NCBI RefSeq assembly: GCF_010731875.1
Contig: NZ_AP022595.1
Span: forward strand, 3,658,001 to 3,722,000
Source of the DNA: Mycolicibacterium sarraceniae
GTDB lineage: Bacteria > Actinomycetota > Actinomycetes > Mycobacteriales > Mycobacteriaceae
DNA: 64,000 bases
Direction: 5' to 3'
Positions 38,789-52,805 of the stretch are shown here, piece by piece. The first letter of the stretch is position 1. Every line of letters begins with the position of its first letter. Below the pieces are notes generated by a model that saw only the letters and a list, made by a program, of their open reading frames with translations, was not told the origin of the DNA and made no database searches. The position numbers and the translations under genes were made by a program.

Positions 38789-38989
38789 GTGCTCGACGAC
38801 ACGCTGCTGAAAATCCTGGTGTGCCCGGCTGACCGCGGTCCGCTGGTTCTCGTTGATCAGGTTCTGTACAACCCCCGCCTGCACAGGGCCTACCGCATTG
38901 AGGATGGTATCCCGGTGTTGCTGGTCGACGAGGCGGTCGACATCGGACCCGACGAGCACGAGCGACTGATGGCGCAGTCCGGGTCTTAA
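38789..38989 (+). CDS. Trm112-like small protein
   Basis: 66 residues from a GTG. LKILVCPADRGPLVLVDQ and YRIEDGIPVLLVDEAVDI follow the Trm112/UPF0434 pattern. The family's zinc Cys pairs are reduced to a single Cys here, as in many bacterial members. Eukaryotic Trm112 activates methyltransferases; in bacteria the role is unknown. Equivalent by position to Rv1684. Its stop overlaps the end of the convergent TetR remnant. Confidence 0.8.
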   Translation: MLDDTLLKILVCPADRGPLVLVDQVLYNPRLHRAYRIEDGIPVLLVDEAVDIGPDEHERLMAQSGS

Positions 38990-39474
38990 TCCGGCGGCAA
39001 GTCCCCGGTGAGATAGCGCTGCAACGTCGGGGCGATCGTCGCGGCGACGCGAGGCGCGACTTCGGCGGTGATGATCTACGGCAAGAACGACCGCACCAGA
39101 CTTACATCGGAGCCCGCCAGCAGCGACCGGAGCGTGGCGACGAGCGCGGCACCCATCTCCGAATTCCACAACGGCAGCGAGATTGCCGGCAGGACATGGC
39201 CGAGTTTCTCGACCGGGGTACCCCGCAGCGGTATCAGAATGCTCATCGGGTCGATCGGGATGTTGATCGCGGCGGCGAACAACTGCTGTTTGGTGCCGAA
39301 ATAATGGTGCACCAAAGCCAAGTCGACCCCGGCAGCGGCCGCGATCGCGCGGATCGATGTCTTGTCGATACCGTTGCGGGCGAACAACTCTCGCGCTCTG
39401 ACCAGAATCCGCTCCCGGGTGTCGGATGTGTCTGGGGCAGAATTTTCTCCGATGAGCGTCGATCTATTAGACAC
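38986..39474 (-). pseudogene. TetR-family regulator, nonsense and deletion
   Basis: A TetR helix-turn-helix is intact ([48 protein letters not shown]). The frame stops at TAG (39076-39078) after VRSFLP. In the same frame beyond it IITAEVAPRV and IAPTLQRYLTGDLPPD follow, family-like up to a TAA at 38986. Even with the stop suppressed only 162 residues result, against about 200 in Rv1685c as recalled, so about 40 residues between APRV and the end are also deleted. The putative GTG start (39474) overlaps divergent mpg by 23 bp. In M. tuberculosis the neighbours Rv1686c/Rv1687c encode an ABC exporter; both are absent here. Confidence 0.7.
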
Positions 39475-40063
39475 CGACCCGCTATCGGCGGCCCGCCTGC
39501 TGCTCGGCGGGGTGATCTGCTGCCGGGGAGTCAGTGCACTGATCGTCGAGGTTGAGGCGTACGGCGGGCCGCCGGACGGGCCGTGGCCGGATGCCGCCGC
39601 ACATTCGTTCCGGGGCCCGGGCAACCGCAACAAGGTGATGTTCGGTCCGCCCGGTCGGCTCTATACCTATCTCAGTCACGGCATCCATGTGTGCGCCAAC
39701 CTGGTGTGCGCCTCGGAGGGCACGGCCGCGGCGGTCCTGATCCGGGCCGCGGCCATCGAGTCGGGGCTGGATCTCGTTCACGAACGGCGCGGCGCCCAGG
39801 TGCATCCGACGGCACTGGCCCGGGGTCCCGGCAACCTGTGCTCGGCGCTGGGCATCGTGATGGCGGATAACGGCGTCGACGTCTTCGACCCCGAGTCGCC
39901 GGTGACCATGCAGCTCGGCGGGGGAGTTCCGGAAAGCAGCGGACCGCGGGTCGGGGTGTCACAGGCCGCCGATCGGCCGTGGCGATTGTGGATCACCGGG
40001 CGACCGGAAGTGTCGGCCTTCCGGCGCAGCCCTCGCGCACCACTCCCGGGCGCGAGCGACTGA
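39452..40063 (+). CDS. mpg: 3-methyladenine DNA glycosylase
   Basis: AAG/MPG-type glycosylase removing alkylated purines in base excision repair. From the ATG at 39452 the protein has 203 residues; upstream reading frame belongs to the TetR gene on the other strand. Conserved blocks: [60 protein letters not shown], and [13 protein letters not shown]. The catalytic Glu (VEAY) and the intercalating Tyr region are present. Followed 27 bp later by tyrS. Confidence 0.95.
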   Translation: MSVDLLDTDPLSAARLLLGGVICCRGVSALIVEVEAYGGPPDGPWPDAAAHSFRGPGNRNKVMFGPPGRLYTYLSHGIHVCANLVCASEGTAAAVLIRAAAIESGLDLVHERRGAQVHPTALARGPGNLCSALGIVMADNGVDVFDPESPVTMQLGGGVPESSGPRVGVSQAADRPWRLWITGRPEVSAFRRSPRAPLPGASD

Positions 40064-40090
40064 GCGCACCCCATGCGGGAAGATCAACGT

Positions 40091-41362
40091 ATGGGTACGA
40101 CGATCCTCGACGAGTTGGGCTGGCGCGAACTGATCGCCCAGTCCACTGATATCGGCGCGCTGGCCGCCGCGGCCGCGCAACCACCGATGACCGTCTACTG
40201 CGGATTCGACCCGACCGCGCCGAGCCTGCATGCGGGAAACCTGGTGCCGTTGCTCACACTTCGGCGTTTCCAGCAGGCCGGGCATCGGCCGATCGTGTTG
40301 GCTGGCGGAGCCACGGGCATGATCGGTGATCCTCGCGACACCGGCGAGCGGACCATGAACACCACCGACACCGTCGCACAATGGGCTGAGCGGATTCGCG
40401 GACAGCTGGAGCGGTTCGTCGACTTCGGCGATTCCGGCAGCGGTGCGATCGTCGAGAACAATCTGAGCTGGACGTCACAACTGAGCGCCATCGACTTCCT
40501 GCGCGATGTCGGCAAGCACTTCTCCGTCAACGTGATGCTCGACCGCGACACCATCCGGCGACGCCTCGACGGGGAGGGCATTTCTTACACCGAATTCAGC
40601 TACATGCTGTTGCAAGCCAATGACTATGTAGAGCTCAACCGGCGGTACGGATGCGCACTGCAAATCGGCGGCTCGGATCAATGGGGCAATATCATCGCCG
40701 GCGTGCGGCTGGTCCGCCAGACACTGGGTTCAAGCGTCCACGCGCTGACGGTTCCGCTGGTCACCGCGGCCGACGGCACGAAGTTCGGCAAGTCCAACGG
40801 CGGCGGAAGCCTGTGGCTGGACTCCGAGATGACCAGCCCCTATGCCTGGTACCAGTACTTCGTCAACACCGCCGACGCCGATGTGATCAAGTACCTACGC
40901 TGGTTCACGTTCCTCTCTGCAGACGAACTCGCGGAGCTCGCGGAAGCCACGACAACCCGCCCCCACGAACGCGCAGGTCAGCGTCGGTTGGCTCAGGAAT
41001 TGACCACACTAGTGCATGGGCAGGCCGCGACCGATGCGGTCGAACACGCGTCGCAGGCATTGTTCGGCCGCGGCGAATTGGGCCGGCTCGATGAGCCGAC
41101 CCTGGCCGCCGCGTTGCGCGAGACATCGGTGGCTGAGCTGGCACCGGGTGCCCCGGATGGCATCGTCGACCTTTTGGTGGCCACCGGACTGTCGGCCAGC
41201 AAGGGTGCCGCCAAGCGGACGATCGCCGAGGGCGGGGTATCGGTCAACAACGAGAAGATCGACACCGAGGACTGGGTGGCACAACCGTCCCACTTCTTGC
41301 ACGGCCGCTGGTTGGTGCTGCGACGGGGGAAGCGGAATATCGCTGGCGTACACCGGGTTTGA
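40091..41362 (+). CDS. tyrS: Tyrosyl-tRNA synthetase
   Basis: 423 residues of class I synthetase. HIGH-type HAGN in [15 protein letters not shown]-type KFGKS in [12 protein letters not shown], and a C-terminal S4 RNA-binding domain ([20 protein letters not shown]). The ATG at 40091 is chosen over an in-frame upstream start because [14 protein letters not shown] is the family beginning. The rRNA operon promoter starts about 40 bp after its stop, the known rrnB position of rapidly growing mycobacteria. Confidence 0.97.
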   Translation: MGTTILDELGWRELIAQSTDIGALAAAAAQPPMTVYCGFDPTAPSLHAGNLVPLLTLRRFQQAGHRPIVLAGGATGMIGDPRDTGERTMNTTDTVAQWAERIRGQLERFVDFGDSGSGAIVENNLSWTSQLSAIDFLRDVGKHFSVNVMLDRDTIRRRLDGEGISYTEFSYMLLQANDYVELNRRYGCALQIGGSDQWGNIIAGVRLVRQTLGSSVHALTVPLVTAADGTKFGKSNGGGSLWLDSEMTSPYAWYQYFVNTADADVIKYLRWFTFLSADELAELAEATTTRPHERAGQRRLAQELTTLVHGQAATDAVEHASQALFGRGELGRLDEPTLAAALRETSVAELAPGAPDGIVDLLVATGLSASKGAAKRTIAEGGVSVNNEKIDTEDWVAQPSHFLHGRWLVLRRGKRNIAGVHRV

Positions 41363-41402
41363 AGATCCTGTCGGCGTAGAAAACCTGCGTTACGCAGCGG
41401 AT

Positions 41403-41431
41403 TTGACTCCCCGTTAGCACTCACGTAACTT
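41403..41431 (+). promoter_or_regulatory. rrn operon promoter
   Basis: TTGACT (41403-41408), a 17-bp spacer, and TAACTT (41426-41431): near-consensus sigma-A promoter directly upstream of the rRNA leader. Predicted transcript start is about 41438. It is the best match in the 400-bp interval; a second promoter was looked for and not found. Confidence 0.7.
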
Positions 41432-41437
41432 ATTCCA

Positions 41438-41758
41438 AGTCAGAGCGGCCCGGCCAAGCCGGGGAGCGCGAAGACCTCCCGGGAATCAAACCTGGCAACA
41501 GGGTTGTTCCTCTTGTCCGTACGATATGTACGCGGCCTTCGGGTCGCGGGCTTACTGCGCGGTCGAGTGGGTACTGGGGTGTGTTGTTTGAGAACTCAAT
41601 AGTGTGTTTGGTGGTTTTTTTAGTTTGTTGTTGTTTTTTGCTGCATCCTGGTACCCCCGTGTTGGGGTGTGGCTTTTTTGATGCCAGTTTGTGTGGTGTC
41701 TGTTGTTTGGTTTCAGGCTTGTTCTGATTGAATTCTGCCTTGCCTTTGGGTGAGGGGT
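41438..41758 (+). promoter_or_regulatory. rRNA leader with antitermination and processing elements
   Basis: About 320 nt between the promoter and 16S. TTGTTTGAGAACTCAATAG (41584-41602) is the conserved mycobacterial boxA-type antitermination element. A hairpin (ACCCC/GGGGT, 41653-41668) followed by a T run lies in the region of the pre-16S processing stem. No gene is seen; frames in this stretch are not protein-like. Confidence 0.75.
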
Positions 41759-46771
<5,013 letters not shown>

Positions 46772-46916
46772 CCAAAACAACAAACCAGTTGATTCGGACA
46801 CTGTAAAAACACACACAACGACGCCCGCAACCACACCACATACACACAACACCACACCCCACCACCAAAACACAGAACTCCCCCACAAGGGACCACTCAA
46901 AAACGAGTGAATAAAG

Positions 46917-47031
46917 TTACGGCGGCCATAGCGGCAGGGAAACGCCCGGACCCATCCCGAACCCGGAAGCTAAGCCTACCAGCGCCGATGATACTACCCA
47001 ACAGGGTGGAAAAGTAGGACACCGCCGAACA
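46917..47031 (+). rRNA. rrf: 5S ribosomal RNA
   Basis: 115 nt from TTACGGCGGCCATAGCGG to GACACCGCCGAACA, with terminal complementarity and the usual loops (CCGAACCCGGAAGCTAAGCC). It lies 145 nt after 23S, the standard order. Confidence 0.97.
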
Positions 47032-47040
47032 CAATTTAGT

Positions 47041-47072
47041 GAAACGCCCCCCGAGAAATCGGGGGGCGTTTC
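47041..47072 (+). terminator. rrn operon terminator
   Basis: Perfect 14-bp stem, GAAACGCCCCCCGA (47041-47054) and TCGGGGGGCGTTTC (47059-47072), with a GAAA tetraloop, 9 nt after 5S. The U tract is only TTTC, as is common in mycobacteria. Confidence 0.9.
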
Positions 47073-47138
47073 CATTTCACTATTGCTAATTCCAATTTGG
47101 TCCATTCGGCTCTAATTGCGCGACGGAATTGGCTCCAA

Positions 47139-47168
47139 TTGTGACTGCCTGACCGGTGCCCGTATCCT
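47139..47168 (+). promoter_or_regulatory. Leaderless promoter of the TPR gene
   Basis: TTGTGA (47139-47144), 18 bp, TATCCT (47163-47168), then 6 bp to the GTG at 47175. The start site would coincide with the GTG, and there is no ribosome binding site. Confidence 0.55.
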
Positions 47169-47174
47169 TTACCG

Positions 47175-48008
47175 GTGGTCGATGACAGGCAAGGCAATTC
47201 CAGCGGGCGTCCCCCGCGTCGCCCCGCGGGAGCCGGTGCCGGGGGGCGTGATCGCCGAGGTGCCAGTACGCCGCACCGCTCGGGTCCCGGCCGGCCCCGT
47301 CAGCCCGCCCAACACACCTCTGATGGCATCGACGGCGCTCAGCGTCCGCCCGCCCCGACCATTCCGGCGTCCGTCGAGGCCAGGCAGCTCTCTCCCGAAA
47401 TACGTGGCGAGCTTTCAACTTTGGATAAGTCGACCGCAGACACCGTGGCCCGGCACCTGGTCGCGGCCGGCGAGTTGCTCGACGAAGACCCCCAGGCCGC
47501 CCTGGAACACGCCCAAGCTGCCCGCGCCCGCTCTGGGCGCATCGCGGCCGTCCGCGAGGCCGTCGGTATTGCCGCTTACCAGTGCGGTGACTGGGCTCAA
47601 GCGCTCTCTGAGTTTCGTGCCGCCCGCCGAATGGGCAGCAAGTCCCAGTTACTCCCGCTGATCGCGGATTGCGAGCGCGGCGTCGGCCGGCCCGAGCGTG
47701 CCATTGAGCTGGGCCGCAGCCCAGAGGCTGCGCAGCTCACCGGGGATGACGCCGACGAGCTGCGGATCGTTGCTGCCGGCGCCCGCGCCGATCTCGGCCA
47801 GCTCGAACAGGCGCTGGCCGTCCTGTCGAGCCCGCAACCGGACCCAACGCGCACCGGCTCCACCGCCGCCCGACTGTTCTACGCCTACGCCGAGACACTG
47901 CTCGCTCTCGGCCGTGCCGATGACGCGTTGCAGTGGTTCATCCATGCGGCTGCTGCCGACGTCGAGGGTGTCACTGACGCCGAAGAACGCGTCGCTGAGT
48001 TGGCCTGA
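47175..48008 (+). CDS. TPR-repeat protein, Rv1691-like
   Basis: 277 residues. The first 60 are disordered and rich in Arg, Pro and Gly. From about 65 a helical repeat array follows: DTVARHLVAAGELLDEDPQA, LEHAQAARA, EAVGIAAYQCGDWAQALSEF, AYAETLLALGRADDALQWFI, typical of tetratricopeptide repeats. It probably scaffolds protein complexes; no partner is known to me. It begins the run to recN (TPR, HAD, small protein, tlyA, nadK, recN), spaced by 1 to 8 bp or overlapping. Translation is predicted to be leaderless. Confidence 0.85.
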   Translation: MVDDRQGNSSGRPPRRPAGAGAGGRDRRGASTPHRSGPGRPRQPAQHTSDGIDGAQRPPAPTIPASVEARQLSPEIRGELSTLDKSTADTVARHLVAAGELLDEDPQAALEHAQAARARSGRIAAVREAVGIAAYQCGDWAQALSEFRAARRMGSKSQLLPLIADCERGVGRPERAIELGRSPEAAQLTGDDADELRIVAAGARADLGQLEQALAVLSSPQPDPTRTGSTAARLFYAYAETLLALGRADDALQWFIHAAAADVEGVTDAEERVAELA

Positions 48009-48009
48009 C

Positions 48010-49035
48010 GTGACAACCCTTGCGCAGCAGCATGATTGCCTGCTGCTCGATCTCGATGGGACCGTGTTCCGCGGCCATGAGCCGACCGAGGGGGCTGTCT
48101 CCGCCCTGGACACGGCGCACACCCGCAAGCTGTTTGTCACCAACAACGCTTCCCGGGCCGCTGACGATGTGGCGGCCCATCTACGCGAGCTCGGATTCAC
48201 CGCGCAGGCCGACGATGTGGTGACCAGCGCCCAGAGCGCGGCGCGGTTGCTCGCCGGGCAGCTGCCGCCCGGATCGAAGGTGTTGATCGTCGGCACCGAC
48301 GCGCTGGCGGGAGAAATCGAAGCCGTCGGTCTGCGGCCAGTGCGCCAATTCGCCGAGGATCCGGTCGCTGTCGTGCAGGGGCATTCGACGACCACCGCCT
48401 GGCCCGATCTGGCCGAGGCCGCGCTGGCCATCCGGGCCGGTGCACGCTGGGTGGCCGCCAACGTCGATCGGACGCTGCCCACCGAGCGAGGCCTGTTGCC
48501 CGGAAACGGCTCGATGGTCGCCGCGCTGCAAACCGCTACCGACGTCGAACCGCAGGTCGCGGGTAAACCCGCGACCGCGCTGATGCGAGACGCGTTGGCG
48601 CGCGGATCATTCGACAACCCACTGGTTGTCGGCGATCGCCTGGATACCGACATCGCCGGTGCCAACGCCGTCAATCTGCCGAGCCTGATGGTGCTGTGCG
48701 GGGTCAGCACCGCGGCCGAGGCCGTGCATGCCGCACCAGAACGGCGGCCCACCTATATCGGTGCCGACCTTCGGGATTTACACGTGGGAGGCGGCACGCT
48801 GAAAGTGGCCGAACAACCGGGCTGGCGGGTTGAGGTGGGCGACGGTGCGGTCACGGTCCTCGCTACCGGCGGCGATCCGGGTGTAGATGGGCTCTCGGTG
48901 GTACGGGCCACCGCGCGAGCGGTCTGGGATGTGGCCACCGATGGCCGTCGCCTGGCCGTACACGCCGGTGACGACACCGCACGCGCCGCGCTGCAGCGCT
49001 GGTCCCTGCTGACGACATCCGATCGGCTAGCGTGA
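48010..49035 (+). CDS. HAD-superfamily phosphatase, Rv1692-like
   Basis: 341 residues from a GTG at 48010, one base after the TPR gene stop. Motif I DLDGTVF (D14, D16 nucleophile pair), motif II LFVTNNAS, motif III Lys in AGKPATALM, and motif IV VVGDRLDTDIAG define a NagD/IIA-type HAD hydrolase. Rv1692 has been reported as a glycerol-3-phosphate phosphatase, so a role in recycling glycerol phosphate from lipids is likely by homology. A longer reading frame upstream runs through the TPR gene and is rejected. A C-terminal extension (about 265-341) is family specific. Confidence 0.9.
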   Translation: MTTLAQQHDCLLLDLDGTVFRGHEPTEGAVSALDTAHTRKLFVTNNASRAADDVAAHLRELGFTAQADDVVTSAQSAARLLAGQLPPGSKVLIVGTDALAGEIEAVGLRPVRQFAEDPVAVVQGHSTTTAWPDLAEAALAIRAGARWVAANVDRTLPTERGLLPGNGSMVAALQTATDVEPQVAGKPATALMRDALARGSFDNPLVVGDRLDTDIAGANAVNLPSLMVLCGVSTAAEAVHAAPERRPTYIGADLRDLHVGGGTLKVAEQPGWRVEVGDGAVTVLATGGDPGVDGLSVVRATARAVWDVATDGRRLAVHAGDDTARAALQRWSLLTTSDRLA

Positions 49036-49043
49036 ATGGCGAT

Positions 49044-49220
49044 ATGAGCATCGACCCCGAACAGATCCGCGTCGAGATCGACGCCGCACTGGCCCAGTTG
49101 CCCAGTGTCGACCCGGACGGTGCCGATGTCGCTGGTGTCGATATCGACGCGGTCGGACGGCAGCTCGAGGAAGCGCACCAGATCCTGGTCGATGCCCTGG
49201 AATCGGTGGAGAAGGGCTGA
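49044..49220 (+). CDS. Small conserved protein, Rv1693-like
   Basis: 58 residues from an ATG at 49044; a GTG at 49032 overlaps the phosphatase stop and would add four. Acidic and helical: SIDPEQIRVEIDAALAQLPS and QLEEAHQILVDALESVEKG. No motif suggests a function. It is held between the phosphatase and tlyA in the same order as in M. tuberculosis, so it is likely real and co-translated. Confidence 0.75.
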   Translation: MSIDPEQIRVEIDAALAQLPSVDPDGADVAGVDIDAVGRQLEEAHQILVDALESVEKG

Positions 49221-49228
49221 GTTCACCG

Positions 49229-50038
49229 ATGACGCGGCGTGCCCGGGTAGATGCCGAGCTGGTCCGTCGCGGACTGGCACGGTCGCGGCAGCAGGCCGCA
49301 GAACTCATCGACGCCGGCCGGGTCACTATCGACGGCATGCGGGCGGTCAAACCTGCGACCGCGGTCGCTGTCACCGCGAATCTCACGGTCGAGACCAGCG
49401 AGAAGCGCACCTGGGTGTCCCGTGGCGCGCACAAGCTGATCGGCGCCTTGGACGCCTTCGGTATCGACGTGGCGGGTCGCCGTTGCTTGGACGCGGGCGC
49501 GTCGACCGGTGGTTTCACCGAAGTGCTGCTGGACCGCGGCGCGACCGAAGTGGTGGGCGTCGACGTCGGGTACGGGCAGTTGGCCTGGTCGCTGCGTTCG
49601 GATCCGCGGGTCGTCGTGATCGAACGCACCAACGTGCGTGACCTCACCCCAGAGACCATTGGAGGTCCAGCCGGGCTGGTCGTCGCGGACCTGTCGTTCA
49701 TCTCGCTGTCCACCGTGCTGCCCGCACTGACCGCGTGCGCGTCCGAGGACGCCGATATCGTTCCCATGGTGAAGCCACAGTTCGAGGTCGGGCGAGAGCG
49801 CGTCGGCGCCGGGGGCGTGGTGTCCGATGCGCAGCTGCGCACGGCCGCGGTATTGGCCGTCGCCGCCCGCGCTGGTGCACTCGGCTGGCAGACGGTCGGC
49901 ACCACTGCAAGCCCGTTGCCAGGTCCATCGGGCAACGTCGAGTACTTCCTGTGGCTGCGCGCCGAGACCGAGCGTGGATTACACGGAGACGAACTGGACG
50001 CCGCGGTGCGCCGCGCCGTCGCGGAAGGACCGCAATGA
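49229..50038 (+). CDS. tlyA: 16S/23S rRNA 2'-O-methyltransferase TlyA
   Basis: 269 residues. N-terminal S4 RNA-binding domain ([20 protein letters not shown]) and an FtsJ-type Rossmann methyltransferase with the SAM loop [18 protein letters not shown] and [11 protein letters not shown]. TlyA methylates C1409 of 16S and C1920 of 23S rRNA, and its loss gives capreomycin resistance; the catalytic residues appear intact. Overlaps nadK by 4 bp (ATGA). Confidence 0.95.
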   Translation: MTRRARVDAELVRRGLARSRQQAAELIDAGRVTIDGMRAVKPATAVAVTANLTVETSEKRTWVSRGAHKLIGALDAFGIDVAGRRCLDAGASTGGFTEVLLDRGATEVVGVDVGYGQLAWSLRSDPRVVVIERTNVRDLTPETIGGPAGLVVADLSFISLSTVLPALTACASEDADIVPMVKPQFEVGRERVGAGGVVSDAQLRTAAVLAVAARAGALGWQTVGTTASPLPGPSGNVEYFLWLRAETERGLHGDELDAAVRRAVAEGPQ

Positions 50039-50913
50039 CTTCTGAGCGGGTGATCCTGCTCGTCGTGCACACCGGCCGCGACGAGGCCACCGAGACGGCT
50101 CGTCGGGTGGAAAAGGTGCTGGCCGCCAACGGGATCGCGTTACGGGTGCTTCCCGCCGAGGTCCTGGGGTCCGACACCGAGGTCGTGGATGCCGACGCTA
50201 ATGCCGCGGTCGGTTGTGAACTGGTGTTGGTGCTCGGCGGCGACGGCACCTTCCTGCGGGCCGCTGAACTGGCCCGCAATGCGGAGATCCCGGTGCTGGG
50301 AATCAACCTTGGCCGCATCGGTTTCCTGGCCGAGGCCGAAGCCGAGGTCATCGACACCGTCCTCGACCACGTCGTCGCCCGTAGTTACCGGGTCGAGGAA
50401 CGGATGACACTGGACATCACCGTCCGCGCCAAAGATGAGGTCGTTGCCCGAGGCTGGGCGCTCAACGAGGCCAGTCTGGAGAAAGGCGCTCGGCTCGGTG
50501 TCATCGGCGTCGTTTTGGAGATCGACGGCAGGCCGGTGTCGTCGTTCGGCTGTGACGGCGTGCTGTTGTCCAGCCCGACCGGGTCCACCGCTTACGCGTT
50601 CTCGGCCGGTGGCCCAGTGGTGTGGCCAGATCTGGAGGCAATCATCGTGGTGCCCAACAACGCTCACGCGTTGTTCGCCCGCCCGATGGTCACCAGTCCG
50701 ACGGCGCTGATCGCGATCGAGATCGAGGACGACAGCCACGATGCGCTGGTGTTCTGCGACGGCCGCCGGGAGATGCGGGTGCCGGCCGGCGGGCGACTCG
50801 AGGTGACCAAATGCACGACGCCGCTGAAGTGGGTGCGGCTGGATAGTGCGCCGTTCACCGACCGGCTAGTGCGCAAATTCCGCCTGCCGGTCACCGGCTG
50901 GCGGGGGCAGTGA
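50035..50913 (+). CDS. nadK: NAD kinase
   Basis: 292 residues from the ATG overlapping tlyA. GGDGT at 68-72, [12 protein letters not shown], and [15 protein letters not shown] are the NAD/ATP binding signatures. It makes NADP from NAD. A longer frame upstream through tlyA is rejected. recN follows after 7 bp. Confidence 0.96.
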   Translation: MTSERVILLVVHTGRDEATETARRVEKVLAANGIALRVLPAEVLGSDTEVVDADANAAVGCELVLVLGGDGTFLRAAELARNAEIPVLGINLGRIGFLAEAEAEVIDTVLDHVVARSYRVEERMTLDITVRAKDEVVARGWALNEASLEKGARLGVIGVVLEIDGRPVSSFGCDGVLLSSPTGSTAYAFSAGGPVVWPDLEAIIVVPNNAHALFARPMVTSPTALIAIEIEDDSHDALVFCDGRREMRVPAGGRLEVTKCTTPLKWVRLDSAPFTDRLVRKFRLPVTGWRGQ

Positions 50914-50920
50914 ATCGCCG

Positions 50921-52675
50921 ATGCTGGCTGAGATCCGGATCGAATCACTGGGCGCGATCAGCGCTGCGATCGCGGAGTTCGACCGCGGCCTGACGGTGCT
51001 CACCGGCGAGACGGGCACCGGCAAGACGATGGTGGTGACCGGCCTGCATCTGCTGGGCGGGGCGCGCGCCGACGCCACCCGAGTGCGATCTGGTGCCGAG
51101 CGAGCGGTCGTCGAAGGCCGGTTCGCCACTGCCGAACTCGACGACGCGACCGCCGCCAAAATCGACGAGATCCTCGACTCGTCCGGCGCGGATCGTGACG
51201 ACGACGGAAGCATCATCGCCCTGCGCACGGTCAGCAGGGAGGGCCCGTCGCGGGCATATCTGGGCGGGCGCAGTGTGCCAGCCAAGTCGCTGACCACGTT
51301 CACCACCGGGCTTCTCGCCCTGCACGGGCAGAACGACCAGCTGCGCCTGATGCGCCCCGAGGAGCAGCGCGCCGCACTGGACCGATTCGCGGGCGTCGAC
51401 ACCAAGTTGGAGCGCTACCGGAAACTGCGCGACCAGTGGCAGGTGGCTCGCCGCGACCTCGTCGACCGGACTAATCGTGCCCGCGAACTGGCCCAGGAGG
51501 CCGACCGGCTCAAGTTCGCGCTCACCGAGATCGATGGTGTCGATCCGGCGCCGGGTGAAGACGAGACTCTGGTGGCCGATATCCGGCGGCTCTCCGAACT
51601 CGACGCGCTGCGCGAGGCCGTCGCGGGCGCTCGTGTGAATTTGTCGGTAGACGAGCTGGCTGACGGCGAACCCCATTCGGCGACAGACACTTTGGGCCGT
51701 GCTGCGGCGCTGCTGCAGTCGGCCGACGACCCTGCGCTCGGTGCGCTGGCCCGTCAGCTCACCGAGGCGTTGACGGTCGTCGGTGACGTCGCTCGTGAGC
51801 TTGGCGACTTCCTGGGCGAGCTACCCGATGACGCGAGCGCACTGGAGACCAAGCTCGCCCGCCAGGCTGAGCTGCGCAGCCTGACCCGCAAGTACGCTGC
51901 CGATGTCAACGGCGTGCTGGCGTGGGCCAAGCAATCCCGCGAGCGGCTGGCGCAGCTGGACGTCTCCGAGGATGCGCTGGCCGGACTGGGCCGCCGCGTC
52001 GATGAGCTCGCCGGCCAGGTGAGCACTGCCGCGCTGGAGCTGTCCAGGGTTCGGACCAAGGCCGCCAAGGGCCTGGCGAAGGCGATCACCGCAGAGCTCA
52101 CCGGCCTAGCGATGACCCACGCTGACTTCACGGTGGCGGTGTCATTGATGCCGGCCCGCGACGATGACAGTGCGCCGCTGCGATTGCCGTCCGGAGAAAC
52201 CGTCCACGCCGGCAGCGAGGGCATTGACCTGGTGGATTTCGGTTTCACCGCGCACCGCGGCACCGATGTCCTGCCGCTGAATAAGAGCGCGTCCGGCGGC
52301 GAGCTGTCCCGCGTCATGCTGGCGCTCGAGGTGGTGCTGGCGGCCTCGGCAGAGGGCACCACGATGGTGTTCGACGAGGTGGATGCCGGCGTGGGTGGTC
52401 GGGCCGCGGTCCAGATCGGGCGCCGGCTGGCGCGGCTGGCTCGCAGTCATCAGGTCATCGTCGTCACGCACCTGCCGCAGGTCGCCGCCTACGCCGACAG
52501 CCACCTGGTCGTCGACAGTGCCGGTAACGGCACCAGCGAGGTACGCCGCCTGGACACCGAGCAGCGCGTGGGTGAGCTGGCTCGCATGTTGGCGGGGCTC
52601 GGCGAATCCGACACCGGGCGCGCCCATGCGCGCGAGCTGTTGGAGGCCGCGCGGAGCGACAAGGAAATCAGCTGA
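50921..52675 (+). CDS. recN: DNA repair protein RecN
   Basis: SMC-like repair ATPase of 584 residues. Walker A GETGTGKT (29-36), long coiled-coil arms (about 150-370, interrupted by a short hinge), then signature SASGGELSRVMLALE and Walker B TMVFDEVDAGVGG. It acts in double-strand break repair with RecA. It is at the end of the nadK run, as in other mycobacteria. No LexA or PafBC motif is seen right upstream, so control is with the operon. Confidence 0.96.
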   Translation: MLAEIRIESLGAISAAIAEFDRGLTVLTGETGTGKTMVVTGLHLLGGARADATRVRSGAERAVVEGRFATAELDDATAAKIDEILDSSGADRDDDGSIIALRTVSREGPSRAYLGGRSVPAKSLTTFTTGLLALHGQNDQLRLMRPEEQRAALDRFAGVDTKLERYRKLRDQWQVARRDLVDRTNRARELAQEADRLKFALTEIDGVDPAPGEDETLVADIRRLSELDALREAVAGARVNLSVDELADGEPHSATDTLGRAAALLQSADDPALGALARQLTEALTVVGDVARELGDFLGELPDDASALETKLARQAELRSLTRKYAADVNGVLAWAKQSRERLAQLDVSEDALAGLGRRVDELAGQVSTAALELSRVRTKAAKGLAKAITAELTGLAMTHADFTVAVSLMPARDDDSAPLRLPSGETVHAGSEGIDLVDFGFTAHRGTDVLPLNKSASGGELSRVMLALEVVLAASAEGTTMVFDEVDAGVGGRAAVQIGRRLARLARSHQVIVVTHLPQVAAYADSHLVVDSAGNGTSEVRRLDTEQRVGELARMLAGLGESDTGRAHARELLEAARSDKEIS

Positions 52676-52709
52676 GCTCGATGACGGCGGCAGCGGCACT
52701 CGTCGTGGC

Positions 52710-52738
52710 TTGACCGTGTTACTCCTGTGACAAAATAT
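52710..52738 (+). promoter_or_regulatory. Putative promoter of steA
   Basis: TTGACC (52710-52715), 17-bp spacer, AAATAT (52733-52738). The -35 is good and the -10 is weak; TATGAC three bases on is an alternative. It lies in the 130-bp gap after recN, the only sizeable gap in this stretch. Confidence 0.4.
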
Positions 52739-52805
52739 GACTTGTGGGGCTGTTGTTACGGCGCGCCTCCGCTGATACGGGTCCTGACGCCGACAGAATC
52801 GGCCC

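Noticed and set aside
41500..41526. Second rrn promoter (TTGTTC with TACGAT)
   Set aside because: Spacing between the hexamers is only about 10 bp, incompatible with sigma-A promoters.
47649..48752. 367-codon minus-strand ORF opposite the TPR and phosphatase genes
   Set aside because: Ser/Ala/Arg-rich shadow crossing a gene boundary.
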